This document shows, one piece after another, positions 5,603-7,286 of a stretch of DNA of 7,286 bases (positions within the stretch are counted from its first letter, which is position 1; the number at the start of each line of letters is the position of its first letter). Under the pieces are notes generated by a model. It was not told where the DNA came from. It ran no database searches and saw nothing but the letters and a program-made list of their open reading frames with translations. Position numbers and translations under genes: made by a program. The stretch lies in assembly GCA_003136515.1 (NCBI GenBank), contig PLEU01000080.1, positions 268 to 7,553 of the forward strand, given 5' to 3'. The stretch is from Spartobacteria bacterium (GTDB taxonomy: Bacteria; Verrucomicrobiota; Verrucomicrobiae; Chthoniobacterales; UBA6821).

Positions 5603-6715
5603 TTGGGCAGAAGGGCAGCCCTGCTATTTGCAACTTTTCTGTTCTTGCCATCACCCCTCAGGGCAGCCACCGATTTCTTCCAATCCCTTAGGGTGACGCT
5701 CCAGCCAAAGGTTGTTCAGGGACCACTTCCTGTATGGGAAACCAACAACGTCTCCGTTCAACCGGAATCCGACTCCGTCCAGATACCCGTGCCGTCCCTT
5801 GCCTCACAGGACGAGATCGGCTGTTTTTCCCTCACGGTGGTCTTCAAGGACAATGGAGATGGCGGTCCTGTCGTAGAGTGGCAACCCAGTGAAGGTGACG
5901 GGGTCCTGCTCAGTGCCGGGCTCGGTGACACGGGTGTTGCCGTCGGGCTGAATGCCCGGACACTACTGCTCCCTCAAACCCTTATGCTCGATGGAGGGTC
6001 GCTGAAGGTCTCCTTTACGGGAAGGTTTTCCCGGCTGATTTCAATCACTTTGCGTCCGGCACGGGAATTGGGTGTAGCGGCCCTAGGTTCGGATTACACG
6101 CCGGCCCTTTTGGGCGAGAATGAACCCGTGTTGACACAGGATGAAGTCTCAGGAGCAGATGTCACACCGAAAACCGGGGACACTACCGAAGGGAGTGTGA
6201 TTCACGCGGAACTCTCAACTCTACCCAAGCAACTTGACCTGCCCGGTTCCGACGGGGTGATGGAATTTGTCGTTCCAATGGCATCAACACCACAGGGGAG
6301 CCTGCTTCAAACCGAGGTGGGAGGGCTCGATCCTGAATCATGGATCGAGGTCACGCTCAATGGTGAATCATGCGGAGCCTTGGGTGCAGCTCCGTTTTCG
6401 TTCAATTCCCCCAGCATTGTTTTTTCTGGTTCCGGAAGACTACTCATCGCCGGATGGCGGACCACCTCGCTTCTTCTTCCGGCGCGACTCTGGAAGCAGG
6501 GGGATAATTCTATCGTGCTGTCTCTACGCAGGGTGACCGGGGACGCAGGCGACGCGGTGTATCTCCGCAAGGCGCGTATCGATCTGCTTTTTTCCCCCAG
6601 AGACTCGTCGCAGGAGACCCTCTCCACGGGTGCCGTGTATGGAAATCCTCCTCCATCCCTCTTTCATGCGACTGCCCCCCTTGCGTTGCCGGCGATAAAA
6701 AATCGCACCCAGTAA
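5603..6715 (+). CDS. Secreted beta-rich protein of unknown function with two similar halves
   Basis: I do not recognise this protein. From TTG 5603 it has 370 residues. It opens with a textbook signal peptide (MGRRAALLFATFLFLPSPLRA, cleavage about 21/22, then ATDFF), so it should be exported to the periplasm or beyond. The mature part is rich in Val, Leu, Ser, Gly and Pro with alternating hydrophobic residues, which suggests beta-sandwich folds, and has no membrane helix. Two segments resemble each other: NARTLLLPQTLMLDGGSLKV (117-136) and RTTSLLLPARLWKQGDNSIV (286-305). Each is followed by a further strand and a conserved-looking turn. A Thr/Glu-rich, low-hydrophobicity linker (about 165-205) joins the halves. 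The 'LLLP..L..G.NSI' pattern recalls galactose-binding-like jelly rolls, but this is only a resemblance. Its place between gspF and gspG suggests a secretion accessory protein or a type II substrate. TTG 5603 was chosen for the signal peptide; GTG 5540 and TTG 5495 are alternatives with long Cys-containing leaders. Confidence 0.7.
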   Translation: MGRRAALLFATFLFLPSPLRAATDFFQSLRVTLQPKVVQGPLPVWETNNVSVQPESDSVQIPVPSLASQDEIGCFSLTVVFKDNGDGGPVVEWQPSEGDGVLLSAGLGDTGVAVGLNARTLLLPQTLMLDGGSLKVSFTGRFSRLISITLRPARELGVAALGSDYTPALLGENEPVLTQDEVSGADVTPKTGDTTEGSVIHAELSTLPKQLDLPGSDGVMEFVVPMASTPQGSLLQTEVGGLDPESWIEVTLNGESCGALGAAPFSFNSPSIVFSGSGRLLIAGWRTTSLLLPARLWKQGDNSIVLSLRRVTGDAGDAVYLRKARIDLLFSPRDSSQETLSTGAVYGNPPPSLFHATAPLALPAIKNRTQ

Positions 6716-6849
6716 AGGCCTCTTCCACTTGACCGGAGCCGTCTTCTGGGGGAGATAGTGTCCATACACCCCAAAGACAAAAACTTTAAGAAATCATTAA
6801 ATAACGTAAGACACTCCGCCCGATTCAAGTTATCAGTACTCCTCCCATC
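6716..6849 (+). other. Intergenic region ahead of gspG
   Basis: 134 bp between the secreted-protein gene and gspG. No clear terminator hairpin follows the first stop; GAC(C)GG-AG-CCGTC (6731-6743) is short and bulged with no T-run. A weak promoter-like pair, TTGACC (6729-6734) and GATAGT (6754-6759), has a 19-bp spacer. The second half (6778-6815) is AT-rich. gspG may be co-transcribed with the gene before it. Confidence 0.35.
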
Positions 6850-7286
6850 ATGAATCCCCTCATTTCCCGCCATTCCCTGCTCCGAAATAAATCCGGTTAC
6901 ACTCTTGTCGAGATCATGCTGGTGCTTGCAATCATCGCCGTACTAGTTGGTGCCGCCATCTACCAGCTTGCAGGAAATGTCGATGTCGCCAAGGCGCAGC
7001 GTGTCAAGAGTGACATACAGGCCATCTCTATTCAGCTTCAGACCTATGAAATGCTTAACTACCGTATGCCGACTACGGAACAGGGCCTTCAGGCACTGAT
7101 AACCATGCCCACGGCAGATCCCAAACCTCAAAATTGGAAAAGGCTCTGGAATCAGGATAACCTGCCGATAGATCCATGGGGGCAGACGTATATTTACCGC
7201 AACCCCGGAAAATACAAACCCGACAGCTTCGATCTCTACTCGCTTGGGCCGAACGGCAAGGATGGCGATACGAATAACATCGGCAG
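6850..7286 (+). CDS. gspG: Type II secretion major pseudopilin GspG (3' end cut by window)
   Basis: 145 codons are visible from ATG 6850, and the frame stays open to the window edge. Residues 1-16 form a basic leader ending KSG, the prepilin peptidase (GspO) site. The mature protein starts YTLVEIMLVLAIIAVLVG: Glu at +5, needed for pseudopilus assembly, is present, while +1 is Tyr instead of the usual Phe. The rest follows GspG closely: the long N-terminal helix, the MPTTEQGLQAL region (73-83), DPWG (108-111), PGKYKPDSFDLYSLG (119-133) and the C-terminal calcium loop region (131-144). The family is usually about 140-150 residues and ends a few residues after this loop, so probably only a handful of codons are missing. 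GspG builds the pseudopilus that pushes folded substrates through the GspD secretin. In the loop, positions that are usually Asp read Asn (135, 142, 143). No Shine-Dalgarno sequence precedes the ATG (upstream is CTCCTCCCATC). Confidence 0.95.
   Translation, partial: MNPLISRHSLLRNKSGYTLVEIMLVLAIIAVLVGAAIYQLAGNVDVAKAQRVKSDIQAISIQLQTYEMLNYRMPTTEQGLQALITMPTADPKPQNWKRLWNQDNLPIDPWGQTYIYRNPGKYKPDSFDLYSLGPNGKDGDTNNIG

Noticed and set aside
6716..6760. Terminator after the secreted-protein gene
   Set aside because: The only hairpin-like element is short, bulged and not followed by T residues.
1..7286. tRNA or rRNA genes, CRISPR arrays, insertion sequences, phage attachment sites
   Set aside because: No spaced repeat series, transposase-like frame, long terminal inverted repeats or recognisable structural RNA were seen on either strand. 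Almost all sequence is taken up by the secretion genes.

Overview
The window looks like a chromosomal piece of a Gram-negative bacterium. The best guess is a member of the Verrucomicrobiota or a related PVC lineage. This rests on three things: the DUF2341/LamG-ExbB chimera, type II secretion genes scattered rather than in one long operon, and almost no Shine-Dalgarno sequences ahead of the starts. The assignment is inference; no rRNA or other marker gene is present.

Left part (1-3814, all minus strand): a three-gene set reading right to left. The first gene encodes an outer-membrane two-partner secretion transporter (TpsB, ShlB/FhaC/HecB family; 2024-3814). The second is a chimeric inner-membrane proton channel, with a signal peptide, DUF2341, a LamG-like lectin domain and then MotA/TolQ/ExbB (106-1971). 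The third is the first 25 codons of ExbD/TolR (1-75, cut by the window edge). An energised ExbB-ExbD pair next to a TpsB, with no TpsA passenger and no TonB visible, is the most unusual feature of the window.

Middle (3815-4118): a 304-bp AT-rich intergenic region with four perfect dyads in about 150 bp. One of them coincides with an 11-bp-spaced GTCAC direct repeat resembling a Pho box. A good -10 box (TATAAT) lies directly before the longest tpsB reading frame.

Right part (4119-7286): gspF (minus strand, type II secretion inner-membrane platform), then, divergently, a secreted protein of unknown function with two similar beta-rich halves (plus strand), then gspG (plus strand, major pseudopilin, cut a few codons before its end).

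Together the window joins a type II secretion system to a TpsB-ExbB-ExbD module. From memory, the hxc / pdtA-phdA-pdtB-exbB2-exbD2 neighbourhood of Pseudomonas aeruginosa has the same partnership and is induced by phosphate starvation. If that parallel is real, the locus would be a two-route export island for surface or extracellular proteins. That is an inference to be tested.
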